Positions 7,366-14,957 of a stretch of 16,469 nucleotides of DNA are shown piece by piece. Where the stretch lies: positions 1 to 16,469 of the forward strand of contig CAYURW010000061.1 in assembly GCA_964447145.1 (NCBI GenBank), given 5' to 3'. A model generated the notes under the pieces. It was not told where the DNA came from. It saw nothing but the letters and a program-made list of their open reading frames with translations, and searched no databases. The position numbers and the translations under genes are program-made. Numbering within the stretch: the first letter of the stretch is position 1; each line of letters begins with the position of its first letter. The DNA comes from BRH-c25 sp964447145. Lineage in GTDB: Bacteria > Bacillota > Clostridia > Lutisporales > Lutisporaceae.

Positions 7366-7455
7366 CCATATGCCCATATACATCCATATGCCCATATACA
7401 TCCATATGCCCATATATATCCATATGCCCATATACATCCATATGCCCATATACAT
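7366..7455. repeat. 18-bp x 5 tandem repeat in the fthC leader
   Basis: Five head-to-tail copies of CCATATGCCCATATACAT begin at 7366, 7384, 7402, 7420 and 7438. They are identical except one C-to-T change in copy 3, and a partial copy continues beyond 7455. The period is a multiple of three and no frame on either strand is stopped, so open frames across it are by-products. On the minus strand each unit can fold as CATAT-GGATGT-ATATG, giving a row of small hairpins just before the fthC ribosome binding site. Confidence 0.95.
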
Positions 7456-7529
7456 CCATGTATAGCTATACACATCTAAACAAATCTACACAGGATTATT
7501 CCATATAAATATTAATGCTATCATAAATA

Positions 7530-7558
7530 ATAGTATCATTTATACTATAGTGGGGCAA
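7530..7558 (-). promoter_or_regulatory. Candidate sigma-A promoter for fthC-chrA
   Basis: On the minus strand TTGCCC (7558-7553) and TACTAT (7535-7530) are separated by 17 bp. The expected transcript would begin near 7523 and carry the whole 18-bp repeat array in its leader. This rests on sequence match only. Confidence 0.4.
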
Positions 7559-7660
7559 ATGCTATTCATGTAGAGCAATATTAGTTATCAGACTTTTCCC
7601 CCCGGTCTCCGTATATTATGGTAGAATATATAAAGGAAGAGCGGCGCAAGGAGGAATATT

Positions 7661-8158
7661 ATGAATAGGAATTCAAATATAGTGATTGGTGTAATCTTTA
7701 TTGCATTGGGAGCCTTGTTTCTTTTGTCGAATCTGGGCTATCTCTACTTCTCCTGGAACTATGTATGGCCATTGGCTTTACTTATACCGGGAATATACAT
7801 GCACTTTGCCTTTTTCACCGGGATAGACAAGAATCCGGGCATACTTGTACCGGGAGGCATACTGACCACTTACGGGGCATTGTTTTATGCAAATGTATTT
7901 TTCGGATGGCATATAATGTCGGAGCTGTGGCCCTTATTCCTCATAGGTATAGCAGTCGGGCTTTTTGAACTTTATCTGTTTGGGAACCATGACAAGGGGC
8001 TTCTGATACCTGTGGGAATTTTGGGCGGGATTGGGCTTTCAGCGCTCTTAAGGTCTTTTATCAGATTTGATCTGAAGGGTTTTTTGGTGCCGGTTATTTT
8101 GATAGCCATCGGAATAGCCATAATTACTAAAAGGGATAATAAAGGTTCAAAAAGTTAA
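7661..8158 (+). CDS. Small polytopic membrane protein with LiaI/LiaF-like (DUF5668-type) transmembrane repeats
   Basis: 165 residues, almost entirely hydrophobic. The protein is built of about three two-helix units. The first (residues 8-46) has the hallmark G.IFIALGALFLLSNLG...W..VWPLALLIPG pattern of LiaI/LiaF-type membrane domains; the second (about 60-106) repeats a WPLFLIG motif; the third (about 113-160) repeats the pattern loosely. The C-terminus is short and charged (KRDNKGSKS). Start ATG 7661 has a strong AAGGAGG 6 bases upstream. Such proteins are often part of cell-envelope stress responses, but the soluble LiaF C-terminal domain is absent, so a direct Lia role is not supported. 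It is divergent from fthC and 163 bp ahead of the ABC exporter. Confidence 0.75.
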   Translation: MNRNSNIVIGVIFIALGALFLLSNLGYLYFSWNYVWPLALLIPGIYMHFAFFTGIDKNPGILVPGGILTTYGALFYANVFFGWHIMSELWPLFLIGIAVGLFELYLFGNHDKGLLIPVGILGGIGLSALLRSFIRFDLKGFLVPVILIAIGIAIITKRDNKGSKS

Positions 8159-8264
8159 AAGACCCTGCATACAGCATACCGATAATATTTTTATGGAATT
8201 AATGAGGGAAAAAATATATAATATACTCGTAGAGGAGAAATAAGCTATATAGAAATAAATAAGC

Positions 8265-8298
8265 AACCGATACGCCGGATTGATTTCCCGTATCGGTT
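8265..8298 (+). promoter_or_regulatory. Stem-loop upstream of the ABC exporter
   Basis: Perfect 10-bp inverted repeat AACCGATACG (8265-8274) / CGTATCGGTT (8289-8298) with a 14-nt spacer, ending 23 bases before the ABC exporter start. The following bases (ctaattgttg) are only moderately U-rich. It may be a weak terminator of the upstream gene, an mRNA leader hairpin, or an operator. Confidence 0.45.
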
Positions 8299-8321
8299 CT
8301 AATTGTTGCGGGGGTTGACCA

Positions 8322-10070
8322 ATGAATAAAATAAGGAGATTCATAGCATATTATAGGCCTTACAAGGGGCTGTTTATTCTTGATATGCTATGCTCCTTCA
8401 CAGCTGCCGGGATAGACCTTCTTTTTCCCATGCTGGTGAAGTACCTGCTTGAGCAAGGCTTGAGCGAAGAATTCGGCGTCGCTTTTGGTATCATAGCCAA
8501 AGTAGGCACATTAATGCTGGCAATGTATATACTAAAATATTTCTGCCAGTATATTATTACCGCATGGGGTCACGTAATGGGAGCGCGTATGGAATATGAC
8601 ATGAGGGAGGATATTTTTGCACACCTCCAGAAGCTGTCCTTCTCATTCTATGACAACAACAAGACCGGGCAGATAATGTCAAGGATAGTAAATGACTTGT
8701 TCGATATCACCGAGCTTGCACATCACGGTCCCGAAGAAATATTCATTTCTCTAATAAAAATAATCGGCTCATTTTTTATACTTCTCAGAATCAATGTGAA
8801 GCTCACATTGATAACCTTTGCCTTTATCCCCTTTATGATGGGTTTTGCATTTTTCTACAATAACAAAATGCGTTCTGTGTTCAGAAGGAACAAGCAGAAG
8901 CTTGCGGAAATTAATGCGCAGATAGAGGATAGCATTTCAGGAATCAGGGTGGTACAGTCATTCACTAATGAAGGGGCTGAGCAGTGTAAGTTTGCAAAGG
9001 GGAATCGGGGGTTCTTTGAAACAAAAAAAGAGAGCTACACTTATATGGGGCGTTTTTTTAGCGGGGTAAGGCTGTTTGACGGTATAATCTATATAGCAGC
9101 AGTGATTGCAGGGGCATATTTTATCAAGCTTGGAACCGTTTCCACTCCGGATCTTGTGGCATATTTACTTTATATTAATACTTTCCTTGTGCCTATAAGA
9201 TCTCTTATAGATTTCACTGAACAATTTCAAAAGGGTATGACTGGGTTTGAAAGGTTCCTGGAAATCATGGACACCGAGCCGGATATCAGTGATAATGATG
9301 GAAGTGTGGAGCTTGGCAGTATTAAAGGAAAGGTCGAATTTGAGAACGTATCCTTCAATTATTACGATGGAGGAAGTGTACTTAAGGGCATAAACCTGAG
9401 CCTGGAGCCAGGGGAGACAGTTGCCCTTGTGGGGCCCTCGGGGGGAGGAAAGTCAACCCTCTGCAGTCTTATACCCAGGTTCTATGAAGTGACTGAGGGA
9501 ACAATAAAAATTGATGGGGTAGATATAAGGGATGTTAAACTGCATTCCCTCCGAAAAAATATTGGGATTGTACAGCAGGATGTATACCTTTTTGCCGGAT
9601 CTGTTTTGGAAAATATTAAGTATGGAAAGCCCGAAGCCACCGATGAAGAAGTGATTGCCGCAGCCAGGATGGCAAATGCCCATGATTTTATAATGGAATT
9701 GGAAAAGGGCTATGATACCTATGTGGGAGAAAGAGGGATCAAGCTCTCGGGAGGGCAGAAGCAGAGAATAAGTATAGCAAGGGTTTTTCTAAAAAATCCC
9801 CCCATACTTTTACTTGACGAAGCGACCTCTTCCCTTGACAACCAAAGCGAAAGGGTAGTGCAGGAGTCTCTGGAGAACCTATCCTGCAACAGGACCACCT
9901 TTGTAATAGCCCACAGGCTTTCGACAATAAGAAGGGCAAAGACTATATTAGTGCTTGCCGATAACGGAATAGAAGAAAAGGGGAATCACGTAGAGCTCAT
10001 TAATAGCAACGGTATATATGCATCCCTTTATAATGCACAATTTGAGGATAATGAAGAAATCAAGATATAG
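8322..10070 (+). CDS. ABC exporter half-transporter (fused membrane and ATPase domains)
   Basis: 582 residues, the normal size for a type I (ABCB/MsbA/MdlB-like) half-transporter. The N-terminal about 310 residues form a six-helix membrane domain. The ATPase domain has Walker A GPSGGGKS (371-378, Lys377), a Q-loop in IVQQDVYLF, signature LSGGQ (475-479), Walker B ending LLLDE (Asp499, Glu500) and switch His531 in IAHRLST. All catalytic residues are intact, so it is probably active as a homodimer. Start ATG 8322 has only a G-rich weak ribosome binding site (GGGGGT). The substrate cannot be predicted; multidrug or lipid/peptide export are options. Its last ten codons lie in a 40-bp direct duplication. 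There is no partner exporter gene next to it. Confidence 0.93.
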   Translation: MNKIRRFIAYYRPYKGLFILDMLCSFTAAGIDLLFPMLVKYLLEQGLSEEFGVAFGIIAKVGTLMLAMYILKYFCQYIITAWGHVMGARMEYDMREDIFAHLQKLSFSFYDNNKTGQIMSRIVNDLFDITELAHHGPEEIFISLIKIIGSFFILLRINVKLTLITFAFIPFMMGFAFFYNNKMRSVFRRNKQKLAEINAQIEDSISGIRVVQSFTNEGAEQCKFAKGNRGFFETKKESYTYMGRFFSGVRLFDGIIYIAAVIAGAYFIKLGTVSTPDLVAYLLYINTFLVPIRSLIDFTEQFQKGMTGFERFLEIMDTEPDISDNDGSVELGSIKGKVEFENVSFNYYDGGSVLKGINLSLEPGETVALVGPSGGGKSTLCSLIPRFYEVTEGTIKIDGVDIRDVKLHSLRKNIGIVQQDVYLFAGSVLENIKYGKPEATDEEVIAAARMANAHDFIMELEKGYDTYVGERGIKLSGGQKQRISIARVFLKNPPILLLDEATSSLDNQSERVVQESLENLSCNRTTFVIAHRLSTIRRAKTILVLADNGIEEKGNHVELINSNGIYASLYNAQFEDNEEIKI

Positions 10071-10119
10071 CGCAATTCCATTTGAGGATAATGAAGAAAT
10101 CAAGATATAGCGCAATTTC
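10040..10119. repeat. 40-bp direct tandem duplication covering the 3' end of the ABC exporter
   Basis: Bases 10040-10079 and 10080-10119 are identical except for one C/T difference near the end. The first copy contains the last coding bases and TAG stop of the exporter; the second lies beyond it and is non-coding. The near identity suggests a recent slippage or duplication event. Confidence 0.95.
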
Positions 10120-10154
10120 ATGATATTATAGGGAAATATCCACTCAAAAATAGA

Positions 10155-10195
10155 ATTGTAATGTAAAATAATATCTGCGGGATATATATTACAAT
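10155..10195. other. Nested inverted repeat between exporter and amidase fusion gene
   Basis: Outer arms ATTGTAAT (10155-10162) and ATTACAAT (10188-10195) enclose a smaller hairpin, ATATC-tgcgg-GATAT. No T-run follows on either strand, so a factor-independent terminator is unlikely; it may be a binding site or mRNA structure. The rest of the 235-bp gap shows no clear gene or promoter. Confidence 0.4.
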
Positions 10196-10305
10196 CTTAT
10201 TAAAAAACAGCCGAATAGAAGGTCTTTTGGGCAAATATGCAGAAATAAGCAGAAGTAACAGAACAAAGGCATATAGTCTTATTATTCGATTGTAAGGAGC
10301 ATGAT

Positions 10306-13203
10306 ATGAAGCATATTTCGAGATTTGTCAAATTCCTGCTTATCTTTTTATTGGCCCTTCCAGTACTAAAAGCCTCCGCTGCTTTGGATTCCGGTGAGAA
10401 AGCCGAGCTTAGGGGGGTATGGGTCGCTACGGTACTGAACATTGATTATCCCTCAAAACCGGTCATTGATTCTGAAGTATTAAAAAACGAAGCCCTGAAA
10501 ATATTGGAAGATGCAGAAAATACCGGTTTTAATGCTGTATTTCTTCAAGTTCGGCCTGCTTCCGACGCAATTTACAATTCGAGAATTTTTCCATGGTCCA
10601 GGTATTTGACAGGGAAGCAGGGGCTTATACCTGCAAAGGATTTTGATCCCTTGGAGTTCTGGGTGTCTGAGGCGCACAAACGCGGGATCGAGCTCCACGC
10701 ATGGATCAACCCCTATAGAATTACCAAAAAGACGGCAAAGGATCCGAAATATGACCTTTCTTCATTGGATGCTATGAATCCCGCTATCAAAAATCCCGGT
10801 TGGGTAGTCAAATATTCCGATGGGAATTTATATTATGATCCAGGCATCCCTCAGGTAAGAGGGCTGGTTTTGGATGGCATTCTCGAAATTCTTCGCAATT
10901 ATGATGTTGATGGAATCCATTTTGACGATTATTTTTATCCGGGCAAAGATTTTAACGATAAAACGACTTATAAAAAATATGGGACAGGCTTTGGCAGCAT
11001 AGAGGAATGGAGAAGGGGAAACGTAAATACCCTTATTAGAGATCTGTCAAAAGCCATTAAAGAGACCCGACCGGATGTGCGCTTTGGGATCAGTCCTTTT
11101 GGAATATGGGCAAATAAGGGATCAAATGCCCTTGGAAGCGATACAAAAGGAATGCAATCCTATTATGATCAATATGCGGATACGAGAAAATGGGTCAAGG
11201 AAGGGTACATAGATTATATTGCTCCCCAGTTGTACTGGAATATTGGCTTTGAAGTAGCGGATTACGCCAAACTGTTAGATTGGTGGGCGGATACAGTGTC
11301 CGGCACTAATGTTGACCTTTATATAGGACAGGCCGCATATCGCTGTGGAAATTCAGAGTCTTCAAGTCCCTGGTATGGCGTTTCTGAGATAGAAAAACAG
11401 CTCCTGCTGAACTCACAAAAAATTGAAATAAAAGGAAGCATTTTCTTCAGCTGTAAGTCCTTAAGGGACAATCCCGAATTAACTGCGGCAATCAAGACGG
11501 CATATCAAGAAAAAGACAGTTTGTCTCGTGAGATTCCGGTCAGTATTTCAAGGCCCTCTGAGAATATAAGTACTAAATTTGAAAGCTACTATCTCTGCGG
11601 TTCTTCGGACCCCCGCAAACCGCTGCTCCTTAACGGCAAGCCACTGGAAAACAGGTCTCCCGACGGATATTTCGGGATTCTTGTGCCCCTTGAGGCAGGG
11701 ACTAATACATATGTTTTTTCACAGGACAGCTCTAGCGAGACCCGGGTGATACAAAGGGATATCCCGTCAGAAGCTCCCATAAAAATGGCAAAGGCAGACA
11801 TAACCCCGTCTTCGGTCTTTCCTCAAACCCAGGAATACCGTACTCCCGGAGAAAAGGTGACCCTTTCCTGCAAAGCGCCGGTCGGTTCGACGGTAACGGT
11901 AAAAATAAACGGCAAAAGCTATACAATGGTGCTTACAAGCAAGGATCCAAAGGCTTCCGGCCTTTATGAGGGAACATTTGCTTACAGCTATACAATTCCA
12001 TCTTTTACGGGGACTCCCCGTATTGTAGATCTTGGGGCCCCGGTCTATGCAATGAATTACAAAGGAACCATCAGGTCAGTTAAAGCGCCGGGCAAAATCG
12101 GAGCAATAATGAAGGGCTCTCCCTTCTTCGCAAAAATAGAAAAAGAAACTGCATATATATATAATACCCCGTCTTCTTCAAACGGGGCAGCTTTTGAGCT
12201 TGCGGGGGGGATGACCGACCGCATCACCGGAATGACGGGAAACTATGCCCGGCTTTCTTTGGGACAATGGATTAATAAGAACGATGTCGAGATATATACA
12301 TCAAAAAATCAGCCGTATCCAATAATAAAGGGGGTAGAGTACAAAACAGGGGAATGGTGGGATTCCCTCAGGCTGGCAATTTCCTCCTCTGCTGCCGCCA
12401 CAGCAGCTTTTGATGGAACCTTTCTGACCTTTAGCATTACGGCTGATGCTGAGGCGGCTCTGCCCGCACTTCCGGAAGGCTCCCTCTTTTCTTCCGTCAA
12501 GGTAGCAAAGGATGGCATTACCAGGTATGTTTTGGAAATAAGCAGCAGCCGGCATATTGAGGGATATTACGTCGAAAAAACCTCCGAGGGTCTGGCATTG
12601 AATATTAAAAAGCCGGTGAGGGCGAACAGCGGAGAGCTCCCTCTCGGGGGAATTACAATAATGCTGGATCCGGGCCATGGAGGCAGCGACCATGGCGCAA
12701 TAGGACCCTTAGGGAAGAATTATTCTGAAAAAACCATTAATATGAATATTGCTCTTAAGCTAAAGTCAGAGCTGGAAAGCCTCGGGGCAAAGATAGCCCT
12801 GACCAGAACAGAGAATAATGATGTGTCCCTGGAGGAACGCCTTTCTGCTTCTAGAAGCAGAAAGCCCGATATGTTTATATCCCTGCATGCCAACAGCATG
12901 GAAGACAACGTAGATATTTCCAAGGTGGACGGATTATCGGTGTTTTACAGGGAAGAGCTCTCAAGCCCTCTGGCGAAGGTGGTCTTTGACAGTGTTTTGG
13001 CGGATCTGGGCCGTAATAATAAAGGGATGCATAAAAAGAATTTCTACGTAATAAGGGGATCATGGACTCCTTCAATATTGGTAGAAAGCGGCTTCGTACC
13101 TAATCCCAATGAGTTTGAGTGGTTAATTGATGAAAATGAACAAATCAGACTGGCAAAGAGCATTTCTGAAGCAGTTTTGAAGTATTTTAGGCAGGGAAAT
13201 TAA
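10306..13203 (+). CDS. Secreted GHL10 (DUF187/YngK-like) glycosidase-like protein fused to N-acetylmuramoyl-L-alanine amidase (Amidase_3)
   Basis: 965 residues. Residues 1 to about 26 are a signal peptide (basic start, hydrophobic core, ALA-type site at KASAA), so the enzyme acts outside the membrane. Residues about 33-400 form a GHL10/DUF187 barrel (ELRGVWVATV, FLQVRPASDAIY, HAWINPYR, DGIHFDDYFYP with Asp207/Asp208, ISPFGIWANK). About 400-780 is a linker with beta-rich parts, possibly SH3-like and AMIN-like. The C-terminal about 180 residues are a full Amidase_3 with zinc ligands His791 (DPGHGG), Glu808, His861 (SLHAN) and catalytic Glu927 (VESGF). Amidase_3 removes stem peptides from peptidoglycan. 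The E. coli GHL10 protein DigH cleaves peptide-free glycan, so the two activities would be sequential. The start has AAGGAG 6 bases upstream. Domain calls are firm; the glycosidase specificity is inferred. Confidence 0.92.
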   Translation: MKHISRFVKFLLIFLLALPVLKASAALDSGEKAELRGVWVATVLNIDYPSKPVIDSEVLKNEALKILEDAENTGFNAVFLQVRPASDAIYNSRIFPWSRYLTGKQGLIPAKDFDPLEFWVSEAHKRGIELHAWINPYRITKKTAKDPKYDLSSLDAMNPAIKNPGWVVKYSDGNLYYDPGIPQVRGLVLDGILEILRNYDVDGIHFDDYFYPGKDFNDKTTYKKYGTGFGSIEEWRRGNVNTLIRDLSKAIKETRPDVRFGISPFGIWANKGSNALGSDTKGMQSYYDQYADTRKWVKEGYIDYIAPQLYWNIGFEVADYAKLLDWWADTVSGTNVDLYIGQAAYRCGNSESSSPWYGVSEIEKQLLLNSQKIEIKGSIFFSCKSLRDNPELTAAIKTAYQEKDSLSREIPVSISRPSENISTKFESYYLCGSSDPRKPLLLNGKPLENRSPDGYFGILVPLEAGTNTYVFSQDSSSETRVIQRDIPSEAPIKMAKADITPSSVFPQTQEYRTPGEKVTLSCKAPVGSTVTVKINGKSYTMVLTSKDPKASGLYEGTFAYSYTIPSFTGTPRIVDLGAPVYAMNYKGTIRSVKAPGKIGAIMKGSPFFAKIEKETAYIYNTPSSSNGAAFELAGGMTDRITGMTGNYARLSLGQWINKNDVEIYTSKNQPYPIIKGVEYKTGEWWDSLRLAISSSAAATAAFDGTFLTFSITADAEAALPALPEGSLFSSVKVAKDGITRYVLEISSSRHIEGYYVEKTSEGLALNIKKPVRANSGELPLGGITIMLDPGHGGSDHGAIGPLGKNYSEKTINMNIALKLKSELESLGAKIALTRTENNDVSLEERLSASRSRKPDMFISLHANSMEDNVDISKVDGLSVFYREELSSPLAKVVFDSVLADLGRNNKGMHKKNFYVIRGSWTPSILVESGFVPNPNEFEWLIDENEQIRLAKSISEAVLKYFRQGN

Positions 13204-13264
13204 GGGTTTATGTCGAATATAGGGATAGAATATAGAGATATAGTCCAAAAGAGCCATTTGCTTA

Positions 13265-13291
13265 TTGTATACAGGCACAAAGCACTATAAT
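13265..13291 (+). promoter_or_regulatory. Candidate promoter for the GGDEF/HD-GYP-ftsE operon
   Basis: A perfect TATAAT (13286-13291) lies 15 bp after TTGTAT (13265-13270); spacing is slightly short. The alternative TTATTG (13262-13267) gives 18 bp. It falls in the only sizeable gap (135 bp) before the downstream gene cluster. Confidence 0.35.
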
Positions 13292-13338
13292 GATCAAAAT
13301 ATATATATGCCAAATATGCAAAACAGGAGAGAGTTATT

Positions 13339-14937
13339 TTGAAGCAAATGATGGAGCACGATCTGTTTTCTATGATAAAGGGTATTTCCCCGGTAGTATG
13401 GGCAGAAGACATTCAAGGGCCGGCACTCTTTAGTGTTATTTTTATTATTTTCCTCTTTGTCACATTATTATATGGCAGTATTATCAGCAGCAAAAGCATA
13501 GCGGAGGATATAGCAAAACGTCAAAAGCTCAATTTTGAGGCCCTGTTCAAGAACTCTACCGATGCTATTGTAATGTTTGACAAGGATCATTTAATAGTCG
13601 ATATAAATGAACAATTTACGAAATTGTTCGGGTATACTTCAGATCAGGTCCGGGGCAGGAAGGTAGATGATGTAGTAGCACCGTCAGAAAATTATGATGA
13701 GGCAAGCAAATTGACATTTGAGCTGCTTAAAGGGCAGGGTATAAGTATTGAATCCGTCCGATACAGTGCTGACGGCCAACCCAGGGAGGTCAGTGTAAAA
13801 GGTGTATTTATTAAGCTGGACGATGAAATTGCAGGGGGCTATGGTATATACACGGATATTTCCCAACGGAAAAAATCCGGAAGAGAAATATTGCATATGA
13901 GCTATCACGACCAATTGACGGGCCTTTATAATCGAAGATTTTTTGAAGAGGAATTGAAAAGGCTGGATACTGAAAGGAACCTTCCTATTTCAGTTATTAT
14001 GGCGGATGTCAATGGTCTGAAGCTTTATAACGATGCATTCGGACATAATGAAGGGGATAATCTGCTGATAAAGGCCGCAGAACAAATTAAGAGAGAATGC
14101 CGAGGGGATGAGATAGTAGCCAGATTGGGAGGGGATGAATTTGTTGTTTTATTGCCCAGAACCAATTGGGAAGAAGCAGAAAAGGTTGCTAAAAGAATAA
14201 AAGCTGCTGCTTCCACAATAAAGTTAAAGAATTTGGAATTGTCAATTTCCTTTGGATGGGACACAAAAAAGAGTAGGGGGCAGGATATTAGCGGAGTATT
14301 CAAAAATGCAGAAGACAACATGTATAAGAATAAATTGCATGAAAGGTCGGGTATAAATGCAAAAACGGTTCAAGAAATAGTTAATTCGTTCCACAGAGAA
14401 AATAAAACCGAAGAACTCCATGCAAAAAGGGTAAGCCTTTTATGCGAAGCCATCGGTATGGCAATGGAACTGAGCAATAAGGAATTAAACAGGCTGAAGG
14501 TTGCGGGACTGTTCCACGATGTTGGCAAAATTGCATTGGATGAGTTTGTATTGAACAAGCCGGGCCCTCTTACTGATGAAGAATGGAATGAAATGAAGCG
14601 CCATCCTGAGATTGGATATAGAATATTAAGGTCTGTCAGCGACAAGGAAGAGCTTGCAGAAATCGTGCTTGCACATCATGAACGTTGGGATGGCATGGGT
14701 TACCCCAACGGGCTGGAGGGGGAGAGAATACCGCTTTCTGCGAGGATAATAGTCGTTGCCGGCGCTTATGATTCAATGACGAGCCAAAGAGCTTACAGGA
14801 ATCCGCTATCCGAAGAGAAGGCGGCAGAGGAGCTCAAAAAAAATGCCGGCACTCAATTTGATCCAGAAATAGTAAGAGTTTTTGTAGGAAGAGAATTGTA
14901 TAAGTGTATCAAGGACATCCCTGAGGGAATGTCTTAA
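13339..14937 (+). CDS. Membrane-anchored PAS-GGDEF-HD-GYP protein (c-di-GMP synthesis/breakdown)
   Basis: 532 residues. One membrane helix (about 29-50), a PAS domain (about 65-180, FEALFKNSTDAIVMFDKDH...), a GGDEF domain with intact GGDEF (264-268), and an HD-GYP domain with HD (393-394), HHE (446-448) and GYP (454-456). Both catalytic centres look intact, so it could both make and degrade c-di-GMP, with PAS as sensor. The inhibitory-site motif RxxD is RGDE (255-258), so classic product inhibition may be weakened. The start is TTG 13339, chosen because AGGAGA sits 8 bases upstream, whereas the ATGs at 13348 and 13351 are too far from it. It is followed after 20 bp by the coiled-coil gene, so it is probably the first gene of an operon. 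Net activity cannot be predicted. Confidence 0.9.
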   Translation: MKQMMEHDLFSMIKGISPVVWAEDIQGPALFSVIFIIFLFVTLLYGSIISSKSIAEDIAKRQKLNFEALFKNSTDAIVMFDKDHLIVDINEQFTKLFGYTSDQVRGRKVDDVVAPSENYDEASKLTFELLKGQGISIESVRYSADGQPREVSVKGVFIKLDDEIAGGYGIYTDISQRKKSGREILHMSYHDQLTGLYNRRFFEEELKRLDTERNLPISVIMADVNGLKLYNDAFGHNEGDNLLIKAAEQIKRECRGDEIVARLGGDEFVVLLPRTNWEEAEKVAKRIKAAASTIKLKNLELSISFGWDTKKSRGQDISGVFKNAEDNMYKNKLHERSGINAKTVQEIVNSFHRENKTEELHAKRVSLLCEAIGMAMELSNKELNRLKVAGLFHDVGKIALDEFVLNKPGPLTDEEWNEMKRHPEIGYRILRSVSDKEELAEIVLAHHERWDGMGYPNGLEGERIPLSARIIVVAGAYDSMTSQRAYRNPLSEEKAAEELKKNAGTQFDPEIVRVFVGRELYKCIKDIPEGMS

Positions 14938-14957
14938 TATAGCCAGGGGGGTGTATT

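Noticed and set aside
7366..7455. CRISPR array
   Set aside because: The repeats are head-to-tail 18-mers without spacers, and no cas genes are present.
7355..7459. N-terminal extension of FthC through the 18-bp repeat (MDVYGH units)
   Set aside because: No ribosome binding site at the distal ATG; a good GGAGG serves ATG 7354, where family homology begins.
8193..8243. 16-codon ORF (MELMREKIYN...) before the ABC exporter as a leader peptide
   Set aside because: No ribosome binding site and no attenuator-like codon pattern.
10155..10195. Intrinsic terminator after the ABC exporter
   Set aside because: Inverted repeats are present but no T-run follows on the + strand.
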